A stretch of DNA of 64,000 bases from Clostridium sp. (GTDB taxonomy: Bacteria > Bacillota > Clostridia > Clostridiales > Clostridiaceae), in assembly GCF_017888565.1 (NCBI RefSeq), contig NZ_JAGHFX010000097.1:60564-124563 (forward strand). Reading direction: 5' to 3'. Position 1 is the first letter of the stretch, and each line of letters starts with the position of its first letter. The notes under the pieces are model-generated. The model was given only the letters and a program-made list of their open reading frames with translations. It did no database searches and was not told the DNA's origin. Shown one piece after another: positions 18,380 through 27,541 of the stretch. The position numbers and the translations under genes are program-made.

Positions 18380-18419
18380 ATCAATTCATATAGTTTTTAG
18401 TAGACCTATATGAATTGAT
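18380..18419. repeat. Perfect 13-bp inverted repeat
   Basis: ATCAATTCATATA (18380-18392) and TATATGAATTGAT (18407-18419), 14-base loop. It lies just downstream of the DUF368 terminator and about 110 bp before the ZapA-like gene. It could be a second terminator, an operator or a remnant element. Confidence 0.6.
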
Positions 18420-18527
18420 TATATATTTTTAGTTAAATTTAAATCTTTATTGCAACATATATACATTCTTTGGAATATTTATGTTAGAATAAAATTAGTT
18501 ATAATTATTATGTTAACGAGGTGTATT

Positions 18528-19385
18528 ATGAATACTGTAACTATAAAGATAAATGGGATTGAATATAATCTAAAGGGAAGAGAAAATGAAGAATACTTAT
18601 TAGAAGTAGCAAAATACGTAGATGGAAAAGTGAGAGATATTATGGCAAACAATAGAAAGCTGAGCTCTACAGCAGCAGCTACTCTTGTTGCGTTAAATAT
18701 AGCAGATGAACTATTTAAAGCAGATATAGAAATAGAAGGATTAATGAAAAAAAATACTTCTTTAGATGAAAGAAACTTAACATTGAAAGAAAGAATAAAA
18801 GAAATTAGAGAAGAAGCAGAAGGAATAGAATTCAATGCTTCTAGAGAAATTAATAAACTAAATAAAACAATAGATGAATTAAACAAAAAACTTTTAGAGG
18901 CAGAAGAACTAAAAAATAAAGTTACACTTCTTGAAAATGAAAATGAAGAAAATAATCATTTAAGAGAAAAAATATCAAAATTAGAGAAGGAAATAAGTGA
19001 AAAAGAAGTAGCCATAAATGAAAAAGACTCTTTAAAGCTAGAAATAAATTCTTTAAAAGATGAAAATCTAACTCTAAGAGAAGAAGTAGAAAACTGCTAC
19101 AAAGAAGTGGAAAACTTAAAGGAAACTAATGGACTACTAAAGAATAATGAGGCAGATTATAAAGAAAAGTTTATAAAGCTTAATGAAGAATCTAAAATAA
19201 TAGAAGATGATTTTAAAAAGACAAAAGCAGAAAAAGATTTATTAAAGCAAAGAAATAAGGAAATAAAATTCCAATTACAAAACTCAAAATATAAAGTTTT
19301 AGATTTGGAAAAGAAATTGATTGATATTCAAGTAAAGCTAGCTTATGAGAAAAAACAAAAAAATGCTTTGCTTAAAGATGTTTAA
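18528..19385 (+). CDS. ZapA-like cell division protein with long coiled coil
   Basis: A 285-aa protein whose first 90 residues match ZapA: VTIKINGIEYNLKG, YLLEVAKYVDGKV and TAAATLVALNIADELFK. ZapA binds FtsZ and stabilises the Z ring. Here the usual 90-aa protein is extended by about 190 residues of Lys/Glu/Leu-rich coiled coil. The start is ATG 18528 after ACGAGGTG; an open frame runs back to 18450 but has no ribosome-binding site. It stands apart from the dcw cluster and is followed by the U32 peptidase gene, as in other clostridia. Confidence 0.85.
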   Translation: MNTVTIKINGIEYNLKGRENEEYLLEVAKYVDGKVRDIMANNRKLSSTAAATLVALNIADELFKADIEIEGLMKKNTSLDERNLTLKERIKEIREEAEGIEFNASREINKLNKTIDELNKKLLEAEELKNKVTLLENENEENNHLREKISKLEKEISEKEVAINEKDSLKLEINSLKDENLTLREEVENCYKEVENLKETNGLLKNNEADYKEKFIKLNEESKIIEDDFKKTKAEKDLLKQRNKEIKFQLQNSKYKVLDLEKKLIDIQVKLAYEKKQKNALLKDV

Positions 19386-19410
19386 TTATAATGTATCTAA
19401 TGTTTTAAAG

Positions 19411-19445
19411 ACAGCTTGATTTTTCTTAATTAAGCTGTTTTTATA
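19411..19445 (+). terminator. Probable terminator after the ZapA-like gene
   Basis: ACAGCTT (19411-19417) and AAGCTGT (19432-19438), followed by TTTTTA. Confidence 0.6.
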
Positions 19446-19552
19446 TATCAGAAAGTAAGTTATAAAACTACAATAGAAAAAAGTTAGAATTTATGATATA
19501 TATAATTAGGAAAGATAAAAGCATAATAAACTAAAGTTTAGGAGAAATAGTT

Positions 19553-21904
19553 ATGAAGAAAGTGGAAATTTTAGCTCCAGCAGGGAGCATGGAAAGTCTT
19601 ATTGCAGCAATGAATAAAGGTGCTGATGCAGTTTATTTAGGTGGAAATAAATTTTCAGCTAGAGCATATGCATCTAATTTTGATAATGATAATATGATAA
19701 AAGCTGTTGATTATGTGCATAGCTATGGAGCTAAGGTTTATGTAACATTAAATACTATATTGAAAGAAAATGAAATTGAAGAAGCAGTTAGATATGTAGG
19801 ATTTTTATATGAAATAGGAGTAGATGCAATAATACTTCAAGATTTAGGATTATTTAAAAGAATAAAGGAAGATTATCCTGATTTTGAGATACATGCATCT
19901 ACGCAAATGACTATACATAATGGAGAAGGTGCGTTATTTTTTAAGGAAAGAGGTTTTCATAGAATAGTTTTATCTAGAGAATTATCTGTAGATGAAGTTA
20001 AATATATTTCTAAAGATTTAGGAATAGAAACAGAAATCTTTGTTCATGGTGCATTATGTATATCGTACTCTGGACAATGCCTTATGAGCTCTATGATAGG
20101 TGGTAGAAGTGGAAATAGAGGTAGATGTGCACAACCTTGTAGAATGGAATATACATTAAAGGGAAATACAGCTGGAGAAAGAAAGGCGTATCTTCTAAGT
20201 CCTAAGGATACATGCACAATAGAAGATATGAAAGATATTATAGACTCAGGAACATATTCATTAAAAATAGAGGGAAGAATGAAAAGACCGGAGTATGTTG
20301 CAGGAGTAGTAGAAAATTATAAAAATGCAGTAGAAAAAGAATTATATAATACTGAATATAATGTTAGCAAAGGGAAAAGAGAATTGCTACAATTATTTAA
20401 TAGAGGCGGATTTTCTAAGGCTTATTTACATAAAAACGTTGGTATGGATATGATGAGCTTTAAGCATCCAAGAAATACTGGCGTGCCTCTAGGAAAAATA
20501 GAGAAAAATGGAGAAGTGGTTTTAAAAGAAGATATTGCTTTAGGTGATGGATTTAGGTTTAGGGAAAGTGGATTTTCAATAAATAAAATTATTACTAATG
20601 GAAAAGAAGTAAAAGAAGCTAAAAGAGGAGAAAGAGTTAAAATATTTCCAACTGCATATAAGGTAGGAGACGAGATATTTAAATCATTAGATAAAAAACT
20701 ATTTGATTCTTTAGAGGATTCTATAAAACCATATAATAGAAAAATTTCCTTAAAAGCAAATGTTACTTTTAAAGTTTCAGAACCATTAAAAATAAGCATA
20801 GAATATAATGATAAGAATTATGAATTCTTAGGTGAAGTTGTTGAAAAGGCAGAAAAAAGACCTTTAGAAAAAGATAGAGTTATAGATTCACTATGTAAAT
20901 CTGGAGAGAGCGCTTTCAAAATAGATGAAATTAATTTTGAGGCTTTTGAGGATGGATTTATAAGAGTTAGTGATTTGAATAACCTAAGAAGAAAGGTTTT
21001 AGAAGGAATTCAAAAATCTATTACAAAATCTTTTAGAAGAAAAAGACCTGAAAAATTAGATAGAATTAATAATATTAAGAGCAGTAATATTAATTTAGAT
21101 ATAATATATCAATGTATTAAGAGAGAACAGCTGGATACTTTAATAGAAGAAGGGGTTAAGGATATAATAGTTGATGTATTTAATAGAGATAAAGATGCTA
21201 TAAAGGTTAAAGATTTAATAGAAGTATCTCAAAATAGAGAGCTTAATATTTATTTAAAGGTTCCAAATATAATTAAAAGTGAATTTAATAATGTAATAAA
21301 TATAATAGAAAAGGTAAAAAAATATATTAAAGGAATAGTGACTGTTAATGTTGGAGTGATTCGTAAATATCAAGATGAAATGATGATAATAGGTGATTAT
21401 AAACTGAATATAATAAATTCAGAAGCTTTAAAGTTTTATCAAAATGAAATTGATATTCCTACACTAAGTTTAGAGCTTAATAGGAAAGAAATTAAAAATA
21501 TGTTAAAAGGAAATAAGGGGAATGTACAAGGAATAATATATGGCAAAACTGAGCTTATGATAAGTGAATATTGCCCTATTGGAAGTACTTTCGGTGAAAA
21601 GTCATCTTGTAGTGATTGTAATCTAGCATGTACAAGGGATGAATTTACACTAATAGATAGAATGAATGAAAAGTTTAGAGTAATGACTGATATTTTCTGT
21701 AGAAGCTATATTTTAAATCCTCATCCATTAAATCTTATTGAAGAAAAAGAAGATTTAAAGAATCTTGGAGTAAATTCTTTTAGAGTTGAATTTAGAGATG
21801 AAAGTTTAAATGAAGTAAAGAAGGTACTTAGAATGATAAGAGGAGAGGAAAAAGTTAATACTAATAATTATACAAAAGGTCATTATAGAAGAGGGATAGA
21901 ATAG
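19553..21904 (+). CDS. U32 family peptidase-like protein (RlhA/YdcP-like)
   Basis: A 783-aa protein. Residues 1-300 are the U32 catalytic-type domain: LAPAGSMESLIAAMNKGADAV at the start, ALCISYSGQCLMSSMIGGRS, the cysteine-bearing NRGRCAQPCR and LKIEGRMKRPEYV. A middle DUF3656-like region and a C-terminal part with CSDCNLAC follow. Proteins of this long form in E. coli (RlhA, TrhP relatives) are required for hydroxylation of 23S rRNA or tRNA bases, with cysteines thought to hold a metal centre, so an RNA-modification role is more likely than proteolysis. Two genes follow closely (10 and 20 bp). Confidence 0.87.
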   Translation: MKKVEILAPAGSMESLIAAMNKGADAVYLGGNKFSARAYASNFDNDNMIKAVDYVHSYGAKVYVTLNTILKENEIEEAVRYVGFLYEIGVDAIILQDLGLFKRIKEDYPDFEIHASTQMTIHNGEGALFFKERGFHRIVLSRELSVDEVKYISKDLGIETEIFVHGALCISYSGQCLMSSMIGGRSGNRGRCAQPCRMEYTLKGNTAGERKAYLLSPKDTCTIEDMKDIIDSGTYSLKIEGRMKRPEYVAGVVENYKNAVEKELYNTEYNVSKGKRELLQLFNRGGFSKAYLHKNVGMDMMSFKHPRNTGVPLGKIEKNGEVVLKEDIALGDGFRFRESGFSINKIITNGKEVKEAKRGERVKIFPTAYKVGDEIFKSLDKKLFDSLEDSIKPYNRKISLKANVTFKVSEPLKISIEYNDKNYEFLGEVVEKAEKRPLEKDRVIDSLCKSGESAFKIDEINFEAFEDGFIRVSDLNNLRRKVLEGIQKSITKSFRRKRPEKLDRINNIKSSNINLDIIYQCIKREQLDTLIEEGVKDIIVDVFNRDKDAIKVKDLIEVSQNRELNIYLKVPNIIKSEFNNVINIIEKVKKYIKGIVTVNVGVIRKYQDEMMIIGDYKLNIINSEALKFYQNEIDIPTLSLELNRKEIKNMLKGNKGNVQGIIYGKTELMISEYCPIGSTFGEKSSCSDCNLACTRDEFTLIDRMNEKFRVMTDIFCRSYILNPHPLNLIEEKEDLKNLGVNSFRVEFRDESLNEVKKVLRMIRGEEKVNTNNYTKGHYRRGIE

Positions 21905-21914
21905 AGGCGAAAAT

Positions 21915-22274
21915 ATGAGTATTACATTACTTAAATATTTACTTTTAGGTGTAGTTTTATTAAATTTATTAGTTATATTAGGAACAAGAAAATTTAAAAA
22001 AAATAATGAAATAGTAAATACAAATTCTGAATATAGAAGAGAAGGAATTAAATTATTAAAAGATCTTTGGAAAAAGCAAATTATAATGATTGCTATAGGA
22101 GTAACATTATTTTTATTAGCTATATTAATTAAAGAAAATGATAATAAGATTGCAATTAACACATTTGCAGTTATAAGTAATTTATATGTACTAATTTCAG
22201 CATTATTAGCTACCTATAATTATAATAATTTTAATAGAAGCATAGCTGATTTATTAAGCAAAATTAAAGGCTAA
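21915..22274 (+). CDS. Small membrane protein of unknown function, 119 aa
   Basis: Three hydrophobic segments (about residues 6-23, 57-75 and 86-105) with a basic linker after the first. I do not recognise a family. It is preceded by a weak GAGGCGA site, lies 10 bp after the U32 gene and 20 bp before mutS2, and is probably co-transcribed with them. Confidence 0.7.
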   Translation: MSITLLKYLLLGVVLLNLLVILGTRKFKKNNEIVNTNSEYRREGIKLLKDLWKKQIIMIAIGVTLFLLAILIKENDNKIAINTFAVISNLYVLISALLATYNYNNFNRSIADLLSKIKG

Positions 22275-22294
22275 GGTAATGAAGAGGAGATATT

Positions 22295-24652
22295 ATGGAA
22301 AAAAGAACTCTTAGAGTATTAGAATTTAATAAAATAAAAGAAAAATTAAAAGAATATGCAATAACACATGGTGGAAAAAATATTATAGATAATCTTATAC
22401 CTTATGATACTGTATTTGAAGTTAAAAATAAGCTTAAGGAAAGTAATGAAGCATTGGATTTATTAATAACAAAAGGAAATCCTCCATTCGAAGGATTATT
22501 TGATGTCAGAGAGGGAATTGAGAGAGCTAAAAAAGGAGGAGTACTATCAGCAGGTCAATTATTAAAAATTGGTGGTATGCTTAAATGTTCAAGAAGATTT
22601 AAGGAATATATATCTAGAAGAGAAGATGAAGTTCCTCATGTTATTTTAGAAGATTTAGCATATATACTAACTCCTATAAAAAATCTTGAAGACATTATAG
22701 AAATGTCTATAATTTCTGAAGATGAAATAAGTGATAAAGCAAGTAGTACTTTAAATGGAATAAGAAGAAATTTAAAAGAAAAAAATTCTTCGGTTAGAGA
22801 TAAAATAAATTCAATTGTAAGAGCAAATGCAAAGTATCTTCAAGATACTTTATATACAATGAGGGGAGATAGGTATGTTTTACCTGTAAAGGCTGAATAT
22901 AAGGGAGCAGTTCCAGGTCTTGTACATGATCAAAGTTCAACTGGAGCAACACTATTTATAGAGCCAATGAGTCTTGTAAATTTAAATAATGAAATTAAAG
23001 AACTTAAGCTAAAGGAAAAAGCAGAAATCGAAAGAATATTAATGGATTTATCTAATAGAGTTTATGAAAATATTGAAACTGTTGAATCAAACTATAAAAT
23101 TCTTACAGAATTAGATTTCATATTTGCAAAAGGGAAATATGCTTCTAGTTTAAATGCTATTTGTCCAGAAGTTAATGAAGATAGAAGCTTTGATATAATT
23201 CAAGGAAGACATCCTTTAATTGATCCTAAGGTAGTTGTTCCTTCTGATATTTATTTAGGCAAAGAATTTAATACTTTAATGATTACTGGACCAAATACTG
23301 GGGGAAAAACAGTAACGTTAAAGACAGTTGGATTATTACATTTAATGGGACTTAGTGGACTTTTAATACCAGCAAAAGATGCTTCAAGCATAAGCTTTTT
23401 CACAAAGATATTTGCTGATATAGGAGATGAACAAAGTATAGAGCAATCACTATCTACCTTTTCATCTCATATGACTAATATAGTAAAAATAATGAAAGAA
23501 GCAGACGATAGTTCATTAGTTTTATTTGATGAATTAGGGTCAGGTACTGATCCAGTTGAAGGTGCAGCTCTAGCAATAGCTATAATAGATACATTAAGAG
23601 AGCAAGAAGCTAGATTAATAGCAACAACACATTATAGTGAATTAAAAGGATATGCTTTAAGAACAGCTGGAATTGAAAATGCATCTGTTGAATTTGATGT
23701 TGAAACTTTAAGACCTACTTATAGACTTTTAATTGGTGTTCCAGGAAAATCAAATGCCTTTGAAATTTCAAAGAGATTAGGACTTCAAGAGGATGTAATA
23801 AATAAAGCTAAAAGTAATATTTCATCAGAAAACCTTCAATTTGAGGATTTAATAAGGGACCTTCAAGAAAAAAGTATTTTAGCTAATAGAGATGCAAGAG
23901 AAGCTAAAAGGATAAAAACAGAAGCGGAAGAACTTAAAAAGAAGTATGATGAAAAATTTAAAAAGTTAGAAGAAGTTAGAGATAAGGCCTATAATGAAGC
24001 TAGAAGAGAAGCAAAGGATATTATAGCAAAAGCAAAAGATGAAGCTGATGAAATCTTAAAGGCAATGAGAGAACTTGAAAAGCTTGGAATTTCTCAAGGT
24101 GGCAGAGCAAGATTAGAAGAAGAAAGAAAGAAACTTAAGGATAGTTTAGAAAAGAAGGAAGAGTCATTATATAAAACAAGAGAAAATACTGGAGAAGCCA
24201 TTGAAAAAGTAACTTTAGGAATGGATGCATATTTACCTTCTTTAAATCAAAATGTAATAATTATTTCAATGCCTGATTCAAGAGGAGAAGTTCAAGTAGA
24301 AGCAGGCATAATGAAAATAAATGTAAAGTTAAAAGACTTAAGAAAAATTAATAACGCGCCTGCTAAAAAAGAAAAGAAAAAGAGAGAGCTTAAGTTAAAC
24401 TTAAAATCAATAGAAAGCAGAGTTGATTTAAGAGGAATGGATGCGGAAGAAGCTTGTTATAAAACAGATAAATATTTAGATGAAGCATATATGGCTAATT
24501 TAGGAGAAGTAACAATAGTTCATGGAAAAGGAACAGGAGTTTTAAGAAAAGCTATAAATGATATGTTAAAAAGGCATTCACATGTTAAAAGCTATAGATT
24601 AGGTGAGTATGGTGAAGGTGGAGATGGAGTAACTATAGCAATACTTAAATAA
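22295..24652 (+). CDS. mutS2: MutS2 / ribosome collision factor
   Basis: A 785-aa ATPase. It has a MutS-type core and clamp (residues 1-300), Walker A GPNTGGKT (about 333-340), the Walker B region LFDELGSGTDP and ATTHYSELK, a long coiled coil (about 520-640) and a C-terminal Smr domain with VDLRGMDAEEA and VTIVHGKGTGVLRKAI. It lacks the mismatch-recognition domain of MutS1. In Bacillus subtilis MutS2 acts on collided ribosomes and feeds the RQC pathway; the RqcH gene is also in this window. RBS GAAGAGGAG. Confidence 0.96.
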   Translation: MEKRTLRVLEFNKIKEKLKEYAITHGGKNIIDNLIPYDTVFEVKNKLKESNEALDLLITKGNPPFEGLFDVREGIERAKKGGVLSAGQLLKIGGMLKCSRRFKEYISRREDEVPHVILEDLAYILTPIKNLEDIIEMSIISEDEISDKASSTLNGIRRNLKEKNSSVRDKINSIVRANAKYLQDTLYTMRGDRYVLPVKAEYKGAVPGLVHDQSSTGATLFIEPMSLVNLNNEIKELKLKEKAEIERILMDLSNRVYENIETVESNYKILTELDFIFAKGKYASSLNAICPEVNEDRSFDIIQGRHPLIDPKVVVPSDIYLGKEFNTLMITGPNTGGKTVTLKTVGLLHLMGLSGLLIPAKDASSISFFTKIFADIGDEQSIEQSLSTFSSHMTNIVKIMKEADDSSLVLFDELGSGTDPVEGAALAIAIIDTLREQEARLIATTHYSELKGYALRTAGIENASVEFDVETLRPTYRLLIGVPGKSNAFEISKRLGLQEDVINKAKSNISSENLQFEDLIRDLQEKSILANRDAREAKRIKTEAEELKKKYDEKFKKLEEVRDKAYNEARREAKDIIAKAKDEADEILKAMRELEKLGISQGGRARLEEERKKLKDSLEKKEESLYKTRENTGEAIEKVTLGMDAYLPSLNQNVIIISMPDSRGEVQVEAGIMKINVKLKDLRKINNAPAKKEKKKRELKLNLKSIESRVDLRGMDAEEACYKTDKYLDEAYMANLGEVTIVHGKGTGVLRKAINDMLKRHSHVKSYRLGEYGEGGDGVTIAILK

Positions 24653-24682
24653 AATAATAATTAAAATACTATTAAGATAAGA

Positions 24683-24711
24683 AGAGACTCGTGTTTTAGA
24701 GTCTTTTTTTA
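24683..24711 (+). terminator. Terminator after mutS2
   Basis: AGACTC (24685-24690), loop GTGTTTTA, GAGTCT and seven T residues. Confidence 0.88.
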
Positions 24712-24743
24712 TGCTATAATTGTATATGAAAAGAGGTGTATAT

Positions 24744-25193
24744 ATGTATCTTATAAGTAGTTGTTTATGTGGGGTTAATTGTAAATATAATGGCAGTAAT
24801 AACTTAAATAGTAAGTGTGTGGATATTTTTAAAGAAGGTAAAGCCATATTGATATGTCCTGAACAACTAGGAGGACTTCCTACACCTAGAACTCCAGCAG
24901 AAATTCAAGGAGATTCAGAAGGCGTTTTAAATGGTAATGATAAAATTATAACTAAAGAAGGTTTAGATGTTACCAAAGAGTTTTTAAAGGGAGCATATGA
25001 AACTTTACATATAGCGAAATTAAGTAATATAAATAAAGCTATTTTAAAGGAAGGGAGTCCATCATGTGGAATCAATTATATTTATGATGGAAATTTTAAT
25101 GGAACAAAAATAATTGGAAAAGGTTTGACTGCTACTATTCTAGAGAAAAATGGAATAGATGTTATAAGTGATATTGACTTGAAGGGAGAATAA
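24744..25193 (+). CDS. DUF523 family protein
   Basis: A 149-aa protein with the DUF523 pattern: SSCLCGVNCKYNG near the N-terminus, ICPEQLGGLPTPRTPAEI and AILKEGSPSCG. The conserved cysteines (two near the start, one each in CPEQ and SPSCG) suggest a metal or Fe-S site; the biochemical role is not known. The start is ATG 24744, six bases after AAAGAGGTG; an upstream in-frame TTG (24720) lacks a site. Confidence 0.88.
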   Translation: MYLISSCLCGVNCKYNGSNNLNSKCVDIFKEGKAILICPEQLGGLPTPRTPAEIQGDSEGVLNGNDKIITKEGLDVTKEFLKGAYETLHIAKLSNINKAILKEGSPSCGINYIYDGNFNGTKIIGKGLTATILEKNGIDVISDIDLKGE

Positions 25194-26242
25194 TGATGGG
25201 GATATTAGACATTTTTAAAAGAGTAAAAAGAAAAAATTACGAAGATGATTATGAAGAAGAATATGAAGATGAATTTGAAAAAAAGATAGATGATTCAAAG
25301 GACAATGATTATGAAGAAGAACTTACTTATAAAGAAGAAATAGATTTGAAAGTAGAAAAAAATTCTATTGAAAATTTTGAAGAAATAAATTTAAAAGAAC
25401 AGGTTAAATTATCAAAAGAAGAAATAGATAATTTAATTTCTAGTGAAATTTTAAAGGTAATTGAACTATATGATGATTTTAATCAAGTTAGGATAGTAGC
25501 AAGAGAAGCAGCAAGTAATATAGGAAGAGAATATATAAGTGAGTTACCAAATTACTTAAATGGGAAAATACATAAGCCAAGTAGGTTTATAGATAAGTAC
25601 GACGAAATAGGAGAGTGGTCTATAGTTGTTGAAAATTCGGTATTAATGATAATTTATAGCTATAAAGAAGATGCAGTTCCTATTTTAGAGAGAGTTTCAC
25701 AGAAAAATTCAAATTTAAATTTAAAAGCTACAAATCTATTATGCAAGCTAGCAAGTGAAAATATAAGAACGGAAGAGATAATTAATTCAATTATGAATAA
25801 TTTAATTGCATTTAATGATGAAAATAAAATTATTATTTTAGGGTTTATGTCTCAAATAAAAGAGAATAATCAAGTAATTGGATTAATACAACATTTCTAT
25901 AAGAGTTTTGTAAAGAATGGAGAAATAAAAAATGCTTATAATACATTAAAGCATTTAATAAATGCAGCAGAAAGATTCACTAAAGGACATTTAAAATTCC
26001 TTAAAGCAATAGCTATGGGTAAAAATACAATTAACTTAGAAGAAATTATGATGATAGAAAAGGATGATCCAATAACTATTTCAATTGATAAAATTGATGA
26101 GTCTTTAAGGATTGATGCAGCAATTACTTATTTTACATTAGATAATAATGATGCTGATATAAATAGTAAGCTATACTATCTAAGTGAATATTCTTTAGAT
26201 AAAAATATAAGAGAAAAAATAAAGATTTTATTAAATAAATAG
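25193..26242 (+). CDS. HEAT-like repeat protein with acidic N-terminus
   Basis: A 349-aa soluble protein with a basic first segment (ILDIFKRVKRKN), then about 60 residues very rich in Asp, Glu and Tyr (residues 17-75), then helical repeats (VRIVAREAASNIGREYI, DAVPILERVSQKNS) that look like HEAT/ARM repeats. No family is recognised. The start overlaps the previous stop (TAATG); a second in-frame ATG at 25196 is equally good and sits better relative to GAAGGGAG. Probable co-transcription with the DUF523 gene. Confidence 0.7.
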   Translation: MMGILDIFKRVKRKNYEDDYEEEYEDEFEKKIDDSKDNDYEEELTYKEEIDLKVEKNSIENFEEINLKEQVKLSKEEIDNLISSEILKVIELYDDFNQVRIVAREAASNIGREYISELPNYLNGKIHKPSRFIDKYDEIGEWSIVVENSVLMIIYSYKEDAVPILERVSQKNSNLNLKATNLLCKLASENIRTEEIINSIMNNLIAFNDENKIIILGFMSQIKENNQVIGLIQHFYKSFVKNGEIKNAYNTLKHLINAAERFTKGHLKFLKAIAMGKNTINLEEIMMIEKDDPITISIDKIDESLRIDAAITYFTLDNNDADINSKLYYLSEYSLDKNIREKIKILLNK

Positions 26243-26315
26243 AAAATTTATAGAATATAAATTATATTTAAATTTATATGCACTAATGAATGCAAAAAAT
26301 AATGGAGGTTAGATT

Positions 26316-27443
26316 TTGAAAAAGAAGAAAGCAAGCAGAAAAAGGCAAATGTTAAGACGAAGAATTATGGCATTAACTATTTTTGGAGTTATAATTGGAT
26401 TGTTTTTATATACCCCTATTAAATTTAAACATTTTAATTTATTGAACTCCGAAGCAGAAGCTAGTGAGAGATTTAGTCTTCAAATGGAAGCTTTAAATGA
26501 TTATAAATCTATTAAAGATAGTTTTAACAATATATATGCTACAGATGAAACATTAAATGAAATTAGTACATTTATAAAAAATATTGAAAAGAATTTGTCT
26601 GAAGGAATAACTGAAGAGCTAGAAAGTTTAATTTTAGAATTAAAATCAAAAATAAATCAATTAAGTGCCTCAAATCAAATAGAACTTGAAAAGATGTTTA
26701 ATGAAATAAATGAGGATAACTTAAAAGGCTTTTCAGAAGAAGAAATGAATAAGGTTAATGAGCTTACTGATGAATACAATCAATTATTCAGCGAGAAAAA
26801 ATACAAACAGGCTAAGGAAACATTAAATTCATTGATTAACTATATAAATGAAACTAAAAAAATTGCTAATGAAAGACGTATAAAGGAAACATATGAAGAA
26901 AAGTCAAATGAAGATGCAAGTTTAAGGGAGCCTAAATATATAAATGGAATTTTAATTGTAAATAAAGAATTCGGATTACCGGATAGCTTTGCACCAGGCG
27001 AAGGGGTAGAAGCAAGGCAAGCATTTGAAAATATGAAGGCAGATGCTGCTAACGAGGGGATTTATCTAAATGCATTTTCAACTTATAGAAGTTATTGGAG
27101 TCAAAATAGACTATATTGGAATTATGTATCAAATTATGGTCAAGATCCTACTGATACATTTTCTGCTAAACCTGGATTTAGCGAACATCAAACAGGGCTT
27201 GCTTTTGATATAGGTGGTGTTGATAGATCACTTTGGGCAGAAGAAGATTTTAAATATACTGATGAAGCAAAATGGCTAAAAGATAATAGTTATAAATATG
27301 GATTTATTTTAAGATATCCAGAAGGAAAAGAATGGAAAACTGGATATATGCATGAGTCGTGGCATTTTAGATATATTGGAGTTGATCATAGTAAAAACTT
27401 CAAAGATAATGATTTGACTTTAGAAGAATATCTAGGATTATAA
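26316..27443 (+). CDS. VanY-type D-alanyl-D-alanine carboxypeptidase (peptidase M15), membrane-anchored
   Basis: A 375-aa protein with a positively charged N-terminus, one membrane anchor (about residues 19-38), a helical stalk (about 45-190) and a C-terminal M15B domain. The zinc-site residues are visible: SxHQxGxAxD as Ser289-His291-Asp298, and ESWHFRY with Glu347 and His350. It would trim the terminal D-Ala from peptidoglycan stem peptides outside the membrane. It starts at TTG 26316 after ATGGAGGTT. No vancomycin-resistance genes are nearby, so a housekeeping role is likely. Confidence 0.9.
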   Translation: MKKKKASRKRQMLRRRIMALTIFGVIIGLFLYTPIKFKHFNLLNSEAEASERFSLQMEALNDYKSIKDSFNNIYATDETLNEISTFIKNIEKNLSEGITEELESLILELKSKINQLSASNQIELEKMFNEINEDNLKGFSEEEMNKVNELTDEYNQLFSEKKYKQAKETLNSLINYINETKKIANERRIKETYEEKSNEDASLREPKYINGILIVNKEFGLPDSFAPGEGVEARQAFENMKADAANEGIYLNAFSTYRSYWSQNRLYWNYVSNYGQDPTDTFSAKPGFSEHQTGLAFDIGGVDRSLWAEEDFKYTDEAKWLKDNSYKYGFILRYPEGKEWKTGYMHESWHFRYIGVDHSKNFKDNDLTLEEYLGL

Positions 27444-27478
27444 AAAAAGTAATTTGATTTTATCAAATTACTTTTTTT
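27444..27478 (+). terminator. Terminator after the M15 peptidase gene
   Basis: AAAAGTAATTTGA (27445-27457) pairs with TCAAATTACTTTT (27463-27475) and continues into a T-run. Confidence 0.88.
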
Positions 27479-27541
27479 ATTGGTTATAGAAATTATAAAA
27501 TATTTTTTATTTAATAATGAATAAAGAAATCTTTTAAAGTT

